From the NCBI RefSeq assembly GCF_003590095.1, contig NC_039481.1, forward strand, positions 10,757,895 to 10,821,894: 64,000 nucleotides of DNA. The letters are read 5' to 3'. The notes below the pieces were generated by a model. It ran no database searches and was not told the DNA's origin. It saw only the letters and a program-made list of their open reading frames with translations. Positions 32,699 to 44,576 of the stretch are shown here, piece by piece (position 1 is the stretch's first letter; the number at the start of each line of letters is the position of its first letter). This stretch comes from Trichoplusia ni. Lineage: Eukaryota > Arthropoda > Insecta > Lepidoptera > Noctuidae. The position numbers and the translations under genes are program-made.

Positions 32699-35424
32699 GA
32701 ACCTTGCTTTAGGAAGATGTAATATTTGGTATTTCATGTACAGGCAAAATTTTCTTTTACTTTCAAAATATATATTTATCTACTTTTGCTAAGTTTTAAG
32801 TAAGGTTAAAATTTAATCATGGAAATTAGCAGGACTGTGGATTTTAAGATGGTATGTTAAACTAAGTTTCGAAAAAACATTCAATCTGATTATATCATGT
32901 GGTGATTCAATATAAAAATAAGGGTACTTTTACCACACATACATCGAGAGATTGGAGTCAACCGTAATTTAGACAAATATAATTTACTCTTTAAAAAATA
33001 AGTTCAATTTTGTGTTCAAACATTATTTTTTGCAAGAAGTTAATTAAACTTTTTTCAACACATAATGTTTCAGGAAAACAAAAACGTGTCAAAGAACTGA
33101 CGGACTAAATATATTTAACCCCTCATACATTTGAATTGAATTGAAATTCAAACGAGAATGAATTCATTCCATAAGCGTAGTGTGAACTTTGAATGTTAAT
33201 CATAATTCTACATACCTACAGTTAGAATTCTGAGAAAATATGAATTAGAATGGAAACATGCGAAAAATTACATTTGTACGTGCCTTTTGCTGAACGAATT
33301 TAATTTGTTTGGCGTTTATTCTGACATCTGCCTTTACTATGACCACTTGAAGTAGAACTTTTGGCATTGTCAAAGCAAGACAGCGAAATACAGCAAATAT
33401 CATAGTGTCTCGCTCTTCCAACGGTTTCAGTATCACTTTAATATATTTTTGTATGCTGGTAACTTATTTATTTACATAATTCATAGGTAACCGCTCCAAC
33501 AAATACTCTTGGCACCTGGCGTTAATACTCGATTTTATTTACATGTGAAATGCAATTATTTGGTAACAAATTGTTTTCTGTGCTACGGTAAAGCAGATTG
33601 CATAATGTGCCAAAATACCGTCGCGTTTTTGTAATTTTCATTTTTAGCCTATTCGTACATTGGTTGTCTTACAAAATTACATAGTTTTATTACATAAAAA
33701 AACATTTTTTTTACATATTTAGCAAAACACTTTTATCCCTTGGGACATTCAAACTTTTTGATGAATATTTGATTTTAAAACAAAAATAACATAGAATGTC
33801 AATAATTTTGTTGCCACTGTAAAGTGCCTACTACCTTACGACTTTAAATACATTTTTAGTACCGGACGAAAATGCTTTCGTTAATACTTCAGTCTGAAAA
33901 TACTGCCCACTAAGTCCACTGGCTCTATTTCAATTCCCATGGGAACAGCCTTATACATTTACTTACCAACCTCATTTAAACTGCAATAGAAAAAGAGGAG
34001 CAACAGTTTGCTCATTCGTCCCACACACAGTAAAACACGGTGTACCCTCAAATGTCCGGCGTACCCCTGGGTGTGTTACATTTAACTAAACTTTGACGGC
34101 CGGGCTAAAAGAACTGGCGCACTGGGAATAGGCGAAATGTTTTCCAACTGAGTTCTGTGTTATTTTGTTGGATTACGGTAAATGTTTCGTTTTAGTATGG
34201 GAAATGGGATTTGGCTTGCATTTGGTAATGTTCCTACTATTCAGTCTAATAACGTATAGAGCTGTTTATTTAAACAAAATTGTTTAGTGTTTTTACTGGA
34301 AGTTCCGGGTAAACATGAGCTGAAATAAAATAGCCTAGTAGAAAAACATTTCGAATATAGCAAATAGTTTGTGATAAAATATTAAATTAAGAGCATCCTG
34401 AATAAAAACTTAGTAATTTATTGAAGTAACAAAGAAATTCTTTATACAAAATTTCCGCTCTACACGTAGGTATAAAAATGGTCCTTACGCCTCCCTTTAC
34501 GATGAACGACTCAGAAAGCGGATTCTTACATCAAAGGAGGAGGCATATATCATTTTTACCATGTTCCGAAGTACATTAACCCATACCTTGAGTTTTGCCT
34601 CAGAGGACCATTTATTTACCGGCCTAAACCGATGACAATAGCGTCGCATATTCATGACTCTATCCATTGTTGCCTTATGAATACGAGGAGAATTTATGCC
34701 GAAACAGTGTATTTATCAAATGATAGTGGTACAAACTTATTTTTGGGAGATTTTTCTTTTATTTCGAGACTTTAACGAATATTTGGAGAAAGTTATTAAT
34801 TCAGGATAAGCGTAGATACTGTATTGCACACTGAATAAAACTGCTGTGATTTTAGTTTCGCAATCCTCACTCAGTGATTTATCTGCTGCTTCAAAGTACC
34901 TCGTGTTCTATTATGTATCTATTTTTTCGTATGTTTGATATAAAAACCATCCCTGATAAATCACCGTTTTATCAAGAGGTAATTGTTTAGAAAAAGGCAC
35001 ATGCATTTGAAAAGACATTCGTTCACGGGATCTGTACCTACAACCTTTAATTTATGAAACCACAAGTCATACCACTGGCGTATCCATTGTGCTGTGCTGT
35101 GCTGCAAAGGCATCATAAAACTGTTTTCCATAAAAAAATACAGCAAAACTAAAACGTATAAAAATACACAGCCAAGAGCAAAGCGATCCATCTGTCTGCC
35201 TATCCATTAAGGCAGGATTTAATTCACTGGATTCGTTTCGGCAAAGTAAACAGGATCAGTTTTCAAGGCCCCCTTTTTACCGTACTTATATATAATATAT
35301 CTGCAGATGTATTGGTTGAGATTCAAATGATATTGTTTTGATTCTCTTGCCGTTTCATCAGTTGGAGTAGAGGTTATAAACACGTTTCGTTGACCAATGT
35401 TCATTTACGAAAGAATTATTTTAC
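32699..35424. other. Non-coding stretch
   Basis: AT-rich right flank of the block. No repeats of the known families; the frames at 33245-33436 and 34961-35191 (minus) show no motif. Confidence 0.5.
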
Positions 35425-35465
35425 GTTATTAAGTGAGTTCGACTTGCGCTTGACCGATTTTTTCT
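35425..35465 (-). repeat. Head fragment of the 'GACAG.CGGAC' repeat
   Basis: The minus strand AATCGGTCAAGCGCAAGTCG, AACTCACTT matches the family head (accggtcaagcgcgagtcg). Confidence 0.5.
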
Positions 35466-35994
35466 TTCCTGTAATGTTTTTTTTTTCATTGCGATTTCAT
35501 GTGACGTCTACTAACTATCAAAATATAAAGATTTTTCCATTTATTTATAACCAGTTATGTAAGAAGTTAACAGTTATTTACGTAGCCTTTTCATCAAGTC
35601 CGGTTTTTGTTCCGGGAATAACCTCATCATGAAATAAATGAGTTTGTTCTTCGTCCTCCGACCACCTTTTGGCTTTACATTAAACATAATTAGTTGGCCA
35701 CTGAAAACGTATTTATCCTGCAGTAATAACGTAACCCTGTCGGGTAGACCAAAGGAGTTCGTATAAAAGTTACTGTATTATGGAATTTTGTGGGTTTTAC
35801 ATTCAGTGTGTGAAGAATTTTGGTTTTTTGTTGTTATTTTGATACGAATATTGTCTGTCAGGATCGTGTGTAACGTGTTCTTGGTTAAAGCCGTTACACA
35901 CTCCAGACAGATAACTAACAACCTTTATAATAAATAGCTAGATTATAACAATTTGTTTTCGACTGGTCAAAATTTGCTTATTGGACGGGACCAT

Positions 35995-36027
35995 TTTAGT
36001 GTTCCGTATCCAAAGGGTAAAAACCAT
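35995..36027 (-). repeat. 3'-end fragment of the 'GACAG.CGGAC' repeat
   Basis: The minus strand GGTTTTTACCCTTTGGATAC, GGAAC is the terminal motif of the family. It directly abuts a perfect 15-bp hairpin at 36028-36064. Confidence 0.55.
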
Positions 36028-36064
36028 ACATATTATGTAATAGAGTAGCTATTACATAATATGT
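36028..36064. repeat. Perfect 15-bp hairpin, 7-nt loop
   Basis: ACATATTATGTAATA (36028-36042) and TATTACATAATATGT (36050-36064) flank GAGTAGC. It abuts the terminal motif of a dispersed repeat and may be that element's end hairpin. Confidence 0.9.
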
Positions 36065-36794
36065 ACTGACCATCTTTCATCCTTTTCTTTAAAAAATCGT
36101 TCCAAGCGATTCACGATTTTAAATAGTTAAGCTTAAATTCATTAGTACATTATACTAAATTACTAAACCGTCAGGAATTACAATGTCAACCAATTAAATC
36201 CTGAGCGAATATTTAACCGGTAAAATGCTGTGCAATCGATTAAAAAGTTTTAATTGAATTTACAGCGAAACAATGTGAGACGATTGGTGCATTTGCTGAG
36301 CGCTTAGCTTTCTATTAAAATGCCTTACTACTGCTACGATAAAATATTTGTTCAGCTTCAAAGGAATAAAATTGCTTAAGTTTATGAAAAAGGTTAGCAA
36401 GGATTTCCATTTACTATTAAATTTAAATATGAGTTCTGTTTCTCACTTTAAAACTTTCATATCCTGGAGTTGTTTTGCTGTCAATGTTAAAACTTTAAAA
36501 TTGAATGTGAATTTCTAGCTTAACGTAAATATGCTATTACTTTTTGCACTGCACTTTGACCTGAAAATAAATAGATTTTAAAGCCAGGCTCATTTACAAC
36601 AACCTTAAAAAGGAATGTATTTTTTAATATCAGACCTTTAAGTCTTCTTTTAATCTAGGGTAGGTAAATGTGAATTCAAACTTTTAACACAATACATTTT
36701 ATCTCTTAACTGTCCATAAAATTTTATGATGGCCTTTGACGTAAAAAAGTTTACTCATTTTAGATAGGAAGTGCATTTAACATATACCATTATG
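36065..36794. other. Non-coding stretch
   Basis: No element recognised. Confidence 0.5.
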
Positions 36795-37078
36795 GGGCCT
36801 TTTTTTGATGGGAAATCATCAAACGACTCCTTCTGCTATGGATTGAGCGGAAGTGAGTGTCAGCCTTCTACTAACTAAAGCCCACCCATGTTCCTTCCTT
36901 CGCCGTATGTGTACTGAGGCCTTTGGGACGATCCACTGTCCCATCAGCCTTTGACTCCTCAGAGCATGCTGACTTCTTTGAGGCGCGCGTGGAACACGAA
37001 CGCGTCGTCCTGCACTAACCTGGACCTGATCGGGCAGTGAGCTACCCATCACTCACTACCCGCGCCTACAGTGGTCAT
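36795..37078 (-). mobile_element. Interspersed repeat, 'AGTAAAA..GCTCA.CCCA' family, copy 2 (longest)
   Basis: On the minus strand a GC-rich body includes CGCGCGCCTCAAAGAAGTC and GGGACAGTGGATCGTCCC, then ACATGGGTGGGCTTTAGTTA and TCGTTTGATGATTTCCCATC. It ends in an A run (a T run on plus at 36800). This is the best-preserved member in the window, about 280 bp. It looks like the 3' end of a retroelement, but no protein is recoverable. Confidence 0.55.
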
Positions 37079-37184
37079 ATTATGGGGGCCTATTACTATC
37101 TCTTAAAGGAAGAATGTCGCAGTGGAGGAAGAGAGATGCAGTCTGAAGCAAGTAGAACGGCATAAAAGTAACCGTTTGCTACCT

Positions 37185-37235
37185 GTATTGAGTTTCGATC
37201 CCCAGGCGAGTGTTATGATTTCGCTAATGCAGTAC
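37185..37235 (+). mobile_element. B-box fragment of a SINE
   Basis: GAGTTTCGATCCCCAGGCGA resembles a B box with the typical following sequence, but no A box is visible upstream. This is a small remnant at most. Confidence 0.3.
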
Positions 37236-40200
37236 TTATAAGTTGAGCAGTCATAACAGCATCCGTGCAGTCCATTATAAAGTTTTAATTGAACGGTGCT
37301 TTGGGAGCAATTAAAAATAATAGCTGCAGTGCGAGTGAGGTGCGTTGTATTGATTTAATGTTTGGCTTTAAAACTGAAAATTCTGAAAATTGTGTACGGA
37401 ATTTGTTTTTACAATCAAGTTTACCCACTAAGTCTTCCTTTATTGGTTTAATCCAAATTATGGAGAAACAAACAGATAACGAATTAAAATCCGAACCAGT
37501 GAAACATGAAAATTGTATGTTGAAATTCTCACAACATTCAATTATACCTTAAAGCATTTCCGAGGACTACCTTTCATTTTATTTCATAAAATTAATAAGC
37601 AATCCTTATTCGTTTCCACAAAAACATATTTCGTTCCAAACAATTATGGCATGTTTTCTCAATTGTACTGCTAATTAGGAGAGGTTTTCGAATTCTCCCC
37701 GAGGCTAGAACATGATTTCCACGCCATCTATTATCCATAATTGGAGTTAATAAATGTCGCTGCTATTTCAAACTTGATTCATATTAGCACAGCAATAAAA
37801 TATCAATCCCTCACTCTAACGACGTCTGTTCGCAAGTTTTATGGCCAATTATTAAAATATGTTGCTCGTTATTATTAGAACAAGATTAGGGATGCCACAA
37901 GTTCTCGTGTTCTCATTTAAATTCAGCAAAAGGCTTGTTTAAATAAACTCTTTTTCTTGAATAGTACTTTTTTGCTTAAGCCCCATTAGAAACCCCCATG
38001 GGCATTTGGACAATTGGACACACCTGATAAAGCACCATGTGTTTTATGTGTTTTTGTGCACCATAAATCCAGGACCCCTCCCCATGTGTTCCTAGGGGAC
38101 TTAAATGCAATTACAGTGTGTTTCCTAAAGAAGTAAACGTGCTGAAAAAATAAAATAAATCCTCCAATTTAATATTGAGCAACTTAAAAACAAAGGATTT
38201 TCACGTTGTCACAACGACAACAAAAATGTATTCAAAAATATGGAATCAAAATTATTAATATTATGTTTATCCTTTATTCCATTTACCCGATGAACCGAGA
38301 GAGATAATACCTAACGAATTTAATTAGCAACCCTGTCTGGTTTATTTGGATTTTCCATCTGGTAACCCTAATCACATTATACATGACATAGTGTTATGAG
38401 TTAAACTTTGGAGATGTAACAATTATTGTGTTAATTTGGTTTGAGTAATGGCACCGAGATAGCATGTTAGATCAAGTCGTTACGTATTCAAAAGGAAAGT
38501 GGGTGTGCATTTATGAAGCTGATTGTTGAAATTGTTACGAAGTGATTTAGATGTTAAGTAAGTTTAAAGTTACATAATTTCAGTTGTAAACTACAGATTC
38601 AACTTTGAAATTATTTAATTTAAGGTGATTTATGGAAGGATCTCACCTGTTACGGTATACATATTTTTTTTAAGAAATGAAATTTCTAATTTAATCTGTA
38701 TCAATCTCAATACATGCAAGAAAGTCATCAATCAATAAAAATAAATTTAATTACTACAGAACGAAATGAACATCCATCAACTTTGAAAAAGTCTGTCAAT
38801 ACATGTTGCCCAATTTGAAACGAGACATTCGAACCTATGATCCGTGAAAATGGAAACAGACCCCATTTAGGACTTTTTTGGAACAATGCCCAAAATCCGA
38901 GGCAGCAAAAAGTTGGAGTTTGAAAAAATAAGAGTGTTTTTTTCGTGTTTGGACACAAACGGCGTGATGAATCCGTTTCAATGGACCGTGACTTTAGAAT
39001 CCTCGAATGTATTTACTGTCTGAATTGCAGCCTCTGGCATTTTGTCCGTCATTAAACGTTTGTATAAAACATACAAGTCATAATGTTAAAGTACATGCTG
39101 GCAATTTTTACTTCGTAAATTTTAGGAAGTTGTATATTTTTTCTACATACATTTAAAAGAAAACATTATTGACATAAAAATATGGTACAGCTTAACTGAA
39201 ACCCTAACGCGTGTACTAGGCTTATAGTCTGTTACAGAAGCCATTGTCTTACTTCGCTAGGAAGATGCTATAGTGACCAGTGTTCATGATTTTTTTCTAG
39301 TCAGAACATCAGCTTTTACAAATAAAAAAGCAAAGAATATCCACTATATCCATTACCTGAAAGAAGTGCAATCAACTTTAAAGTATTTCTTCGAACAAAC
39401 AACATTTTTACTAAGAAACGAAGCTTTGAGTCAAATTATATTGAAACTAAGAGCGGGATACGCTCAGCGTGCACAAATTGATATTATTTTGTACAAATTA
39501 CGTATTATATTGTATCGCATCAAACACTTACTCAGAATGTGGTAAATAAAAAGATTTAATGGGTAAATAGAGAAAAGATTTTTAGGTTATACTACTTTCG
39601 CCTGCTTCAATGTCGGATATAGTTATAAAATTTTATAGTTAATAGTTAGAAAGCTTTTAACGAACTGGAATACAAATAGGCTATCGTGTGTTCATTCAAG
39701 GAGGTTGGACACCTCGATACCAAATTTCATCAAAATCTCTCATTTGAGCGTGAAGAAGTAACATCAACCATGCCAATTCAATCAAAGCTTAATCATTGGT
39801 TCAAGGCATATTTTTTGAAATTTTTATTTGATTACTGGGATTATATAATTGTAACATGTCCAAGTAATGATGCAACTTTATTGATATGTTGCCAACAACA
39901 AACAATTGTATATTATTGGGTTTGATTAATTATTGTCCAAAAATATCAAAACAATTACTACTATAAATTGGTTCATCAAGATAAAATTAAAAAAAGTTTT
40001 TCTGTAAAGAAATTAGTTATTGTAGCAATAGGTAGTCCCTATGTAGCCTTAAATTCCCACCTCTGGGCAAAATACTCCCTACTTACCGTTAACTATTTTC
40101 TACCATAATCCGCCAGAAAATTTTTGGGTAAAAATAGGCTTAATTAAAATATTACTTTCATTTAATCTGGTCCAAATCTTTTTCTGCTCCCTGATTGGTT

Positions 40201-41148
40201 AATAATCCCTGCCGGAAATAATAACCATTTTCTTCTTCTTTATATCAAAATCAAACTAATAAAGGGCCGGATATTGGTGGCCCTTATTGCTCTCTGATTT
40301 ATTTGTGGTTATTAATATTTTACTCACAGCTTTACTCGAAACTTAACTTAACACTTCGTAACTCTTCGTAACTTAACACAGATGCAATTGACAAATGGAA
40401 AAAGTGATTTATTCGTTTCGATTAGGACTTACGAGCACTTTAGTAAGGTTTTAATTTCATACAAAAACTTTTAAATTGCCTCTTTTTAGAGTTTCGTACA
40501 ATTAAGGAGTAAAAACGGAACAAAAATTACCAAGGTTACGATGTAATTCCGTCTGGCACCAATATTTGTATAATGCACCGTGATAGCTAGACAGTGACAT
40601 TTTTACAGATGATCTATTTTGTTTGCCGCTATAAAACAAAACTTAAGTTAAAGTAAAGAATGGAATATTCATTTTGTTAGTGAACCGATTTTTCTTTGCT
40701 TATTTTGTATAAAACCTCAAGCATGAGTCCAGCAAGCACTTGGTCAGTTTTAGTTACGACTGAGCAGTCGTACCAAAAAAAATCTATAAAACATTTTATG
40801 CGTATACTTTTTCGATACTTTTTAGATTTTTTGTCTACACTTTTAAAAAGAGCTAATCTAATATTATACTGAAAAAACACATAGGTAATAATGCTGTTAG
40901 GCTAAATTTAGCTCCACATCTCGTTATACATGAATAACACTTCAATAACTCAGACTTAAATGAGGCGAACTTTAAAATTAATTAGCGAGCACCTCTACTG
41001 TCATTCTACGTGGCGTTGAGTGTTGAATCGAAATTAATTGAAATTTTAAGCCAAGTGCCATCCGGTGTACAAGAAAAATTAAACTTGAAGTGCTGGTAAT
41101 GGAAAGAGGAATTAAATGGAGAGAGAATATTTTGTCTTTATTATAAAA
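37236..41148. other. Non-coding stretch
   Basis: AT-rich; several 76-90-codon frames without motifs. A small tandem CTTCGTAA(C)T occurs near 40357-40372. Confidence 0.5.
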
Positions 41149-41392
41149 CTAGCTGTTGCCCGCGACTTCGTCCGCGAGTTATGATTTATACCCACCCTGT
41201 TTTTTTCCATATTTTCCATTGTATCTCCGCTCCCATTAGTCGCAGTGTGATGGTATATAGCCTAAAACCTTCTTCGATGAATGGTCTATTCAACACAAAA
41301 AGATTTTTTCAATTCGAACCAGTAGTTCCTGAGATTAGCGCGTTCAAACAAATAAACAAACTCTAGCTTTATATATTAGTATAGAGTATAGA
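41149..41392 (+). mobile_element. Interspersed repeat 'CTAGCTGTTGCCCGCGAC', copy 3
   Basis: Begins CTAGCTGTTGCCCGCGACTT and ends TATATTAGTATAG, with the same GTAGTTCCTGAGATTAGCGC core. Its length lies between those of the other two copies. Confidence 0.8.
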
Positions 41393-41846
41393 TGAAGTTT
41401 ATAAAACCGACTAATACTTAAACGTTGATAACACTTATATTAGGAATTGTAGACTCTAAAGTATGTTACTCAGATTTAGGCCATAGATTACTTAAATCGT
41501 CCATACGCGTAACTTTCGGATATAAAACATTGGTAAACATAATTTAAATTCTAAGACACTGATAATTTTGAACTGAATTTCCTTGTTAATGTTACAAGGA
41601 AATATCTGTCATCATTATCTTCAAAATCAAAACAAAATGAAAAAATTAATGTTGCATTATGTTTTTGTTTTAATTTCATTATTTTTTAAAGATAACCCAA
41701 ATACTTTTTGGGAATATCTTATCAAATATTATCGGTCTGCTCTCTAATTGTGGTTCAATAGCATTCAGAAAGACAAATTTATTGACACAGTAAAACAATG
41801 TTATACTGCAGTTGAACAAGAATTTTAAAAAAACAATTGCGCTTCG

Positions 41847-41854
41847 TGACGTCA
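41847..41854. promoter_or_regulatory. TGACGTCA motif
   Basis: CGTGACGTCACC, followed about 50 bases on by CAGCCATGTTGG, a weaker version of the GCCGCCATCTTG partner seen at 53.7 kb. Confidence 0.25.
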
Positions 41855-42269
41855 CCTTACATTTTGCACGTCCGGACTGGCTTATAAATTTTGTTCGCAG
41901 CCATGTTGGTTCTACGGATAATATCCCTGCCTTCCTCTTCTTATTAAATTTGACCGGCCATAAGACACATTATGCTGCTTTTGTGTCCTTAAGTCTAAAT
42001 TAATAAAACATGCGGAACAGATTTTAAAAATAAGTATTTCATAAAAAAGAAGTATTTTTAAAGCTGTTTCAGAATAGCGATGCAATCAATTATTTAACTT
42101 TGAGAAATTAGGTTTTATAACATTAAAAGTATAATAAGGCAAAAAAAACAGAAGAATAAAAAACCACCCTTCCAATGTATGACCCTACCAAGCGTTACTT
42201 ATTTTTAATTTTATTATTTGTTGTTACAGCGATAACAATGTTTCTTAAAAATTTATAATTGTCTCACTA

Positions 42270-42355
42270 ATACGGTTCTTGAGATATACACTTGTGACAG
42301 ACGGATGGCCGGATAGCGAACCATTTATAATAGTGTTCAGCTTAATTGGGTACAA
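42270..42355 (+). repeat. Dispersed 'GACAG.CGGAC' repeat fragment
   Basis: ACGGTTCTTGAGATATACAC, TTGTGACAGACGGATGGCCG, then AATTGGGTACAATAC. Confidence 0.5.
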
Positions 42356-43144
42356 TACTTTTGTAGGAATAAGTAACGGGTAATTGAAAAAAAATTATTA
42401 AAAACAAAACTCTACTTACACCCAAGATCAAGAAGGCATAATAACAATTTATTTGTTTGATTTTCCACCTTTCCTTTCATCAAACAAAGTCAACACAAAG
42501 AAAAACACAAAAAGTTTTGCTTTCATTCTCATACCCTGCAATGCAAAAATCATTTGTACCCACATCAAACAGTGGACATGGAGATTTCCATACAAAGGAG
42601 GTTGGAGTACGAAGCCTTCCGAAAGGGCTCTGCGAGGCCACTTAATCAGCGAGACCTTTTATATTTTCAATTTCCTCCAGAATGACAACATACTCCTTAC
42701 TCCTCGTCTTTGATAGAGATCCGAGTCCATTATGTTCGAGTTGATTTTATCTGGAATGTTTGTTTATTATATTTGCTGGTGTTAAATTGACTTCGAAGAT
42801 GTACTGCTGTGATTTCATATTTAAATCATTAGAGTTAACAAAGCACATTTCCTCTCATCGTAACTTGCGTGACCGTATTTAAGTAGGTAAATGTTTGCAT
42901 TTTAATTATATAAGTACTTATAACGTATTATTAGTAAGTCTTAGTTAAGTTATTATGTAATACTACATATGTGTCTACTATAAGGTAGTTCATTACATTA
43001 TTTATCAAAATATCATCTCTGTTATTTTTTAAATATTACAAGTCTCACACTGTCGAAGTTTTGCTGGAAGAAAACTTTTAAAGAGTTATCATCGGTGTAC
43101 ATTTTATTGTAAATTATAAATTTTACATTTTTGAAAATGAACCG

Positions 43145-43162
43145 AAAGAGAGAGAGAGAGAA
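43145..43162 (+). repeat. (AG)n microsatellite
   Basis: A short run of AG dinucleotides followed by A residues. Confidence 0.8.
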
Positions 43163-43369
43163 AAAATGGTTCTAGAAATTCCTACAAGTCATTTTTGATA
43201 CTTAGGTCTGTTTTGAAATACTGAAATCAAAATACATTATAAGAAAACGAAAAAAGAGGCTGCGCACCAAAAAATTTTACTCGCAATTTCTCTCTACATA
43301 AGGTAACCAATTGAGATACTAGAATCAATAAAAGCTAATGTATCCAATGTCTAATAATGTTTTCATCAG

Positions 43370-43477
43370 CTACATTTGTCGAGGCAGTTTCCGTAACACC
43401 GGGTCCTCCCAGAGGCACCGGCAGAGCGTTGATTGATCGCCTCGCATCGTTCCCGACAATTCCCCCATCGTCACACC
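43370..43477 (+). other. Candidate 108-nt internal coding exon, unrecognised
   Basis: A GC-rich island in AT-rich DNA. It is preceded by a possible branch site (TCTAATAA) and acceptor TTTTCATCAG ending at 43369, and followed by the donor ACC|GTAAGTACG at 43478. Of the three forward frames only one is open across the whole segment, reading TFVEAVSVTPGPPRGTGRA then LIDRLASFPTIPPSSH. Length is 108 nt with the same phase at both ends, so it could be spliced in or out without a frameshift. The protein is Pro/Ser/Thr-rich and not recognised; it could be a linker in a larger protein. No partner exon is visible, which would require introns of many kilobases. Confidence 0.4.
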
Positions 43478-43582
43478 GTAAGTACGTTTGCTGACGCATT
43501 TTCTCTTTTATGTAACATTTACCTAATTTGATGAAGCTGCAGAAGACTCGTTCAATTATGCTCTACCTTTGTTTCCTATTGC

Positions 43583-43770
43583 ACAGATAGCCGAGTGGTT
43601 GCGGTTACCACGCCAAAGCCAATGTGCGCTACGTGTCGGGGGTTCGACAAATGTTTGTGTGATCCGCGAATGCTTATTCTGAGTGTTTTTGCGCATGTGG
43701 CTTGAATGTTTATAAAAGCCCCCTCGGCACAAGAATTAAGTTCTTCAGTGCAGGAGTAGCGTTTTTTTTT
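43583..43770 (+). mobile_element. tRNA-derived SINE, second family, with T-run
   Basis: The head has an A box (TAGCCGAGTGGTTGCGG, about 43588-43604) and a shortened B box (GGGGTTCGA, about 43640). The non-tRNA body contains GTGTGATCCGCGAATGC, GTGGCTTGAATGTTTATAA and TTCAGTGCAGGAGTAGCG and ends in a run of T. Related pieces occur at 46010-46086 (3' body only) and 50935-51065 (B box and body). Confidence 0.75.
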
Positions 43771-44503
43771 TAAATAAACATAATAATATATATTATGTTT
43801 TGTTTTATTATAGCTCTTGCATAACTATTCTTGGTAGTACCGGGCGACTTTAACCTTTTGGATAAGAAACTTTAAAAACGATTACCGTCACACATTAATA
43901 AAATGTGTACACTTTTTGAAACATTGCTTATTTCAAATTCTCGTAAATTCTCGTCACGTTCAATGGAATTTATTAAATAAATAATTCCTGTATCCTTGGC
44001 AACCAATACTTCACCACGGGATAAATTAACCATATATAGTGTAGTGGAAATCCGTTAACCATATTACGGCCGACGACAATGCATTTTGAATGTTGTCTAG
44101 CAATATACGTTACTATAGACGTACGTGCCACTTAATTAACCTCCCACTGGCTACTTACTACAACTAAATAATTCTTTTAGAGCAATGTTTTCCGACGTCA
44201 ACCAATTGATTCTTCTTTTAGAATTCCGGAATTGACTTCAGGATTTCAGGGCTTTTTTGTAATTTAGTTGCTTTTTGAATTATAAATAGTTCATTAGAAA
44301 TTTTCTTTTTTTGATCACATTTTATATACTGTATCTAATTGATCGTAGTCGTCTGTGTGAATACACAATAGACTAGGAAAGAATATCCAAACTTCCACTT
44401 AAAAAGAAGTTTAATAAAAATTTAGCAACCATAAAACGTTTTTCTTATTGCAGGATAAACTAAAACTTTTTTTTACAATTAATTATAAATAATGAAAAAA
44501 AAA

Positions 44504-44576
44504 ATACAGACAGGACTTGAGACTCTTGGCTAAACGCGTCAGTCGTTTCACCAACTTAACTCCCAAGGTGACTGTG
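44504..44576 (-). mobile_element. SINE fragment, third family
   Basis: The minus strand contains GTTGGTGAAACGACTGACGC, GCCAAGAGTCTCAAGTCC, then TGTCTGTATTTTTTTT. The part around AGTC..CAAGTCCTGTCTG recurs at 63625-63708 and, more weakly, at 52584-52672. B-box position: AGTCTCAAGTCC. Confidence 0.5.

Larger units (their letters stand above)
41393..43369. other. Non-coding stretch upstream of the 43.4-kb exon candidate
   Basis: Holds the repeat piece at 42270-42355, a TGACGTCA word at 41847 and an (AG)n run. If the exon candidate is real, this is intron. Confidence 0.45.
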
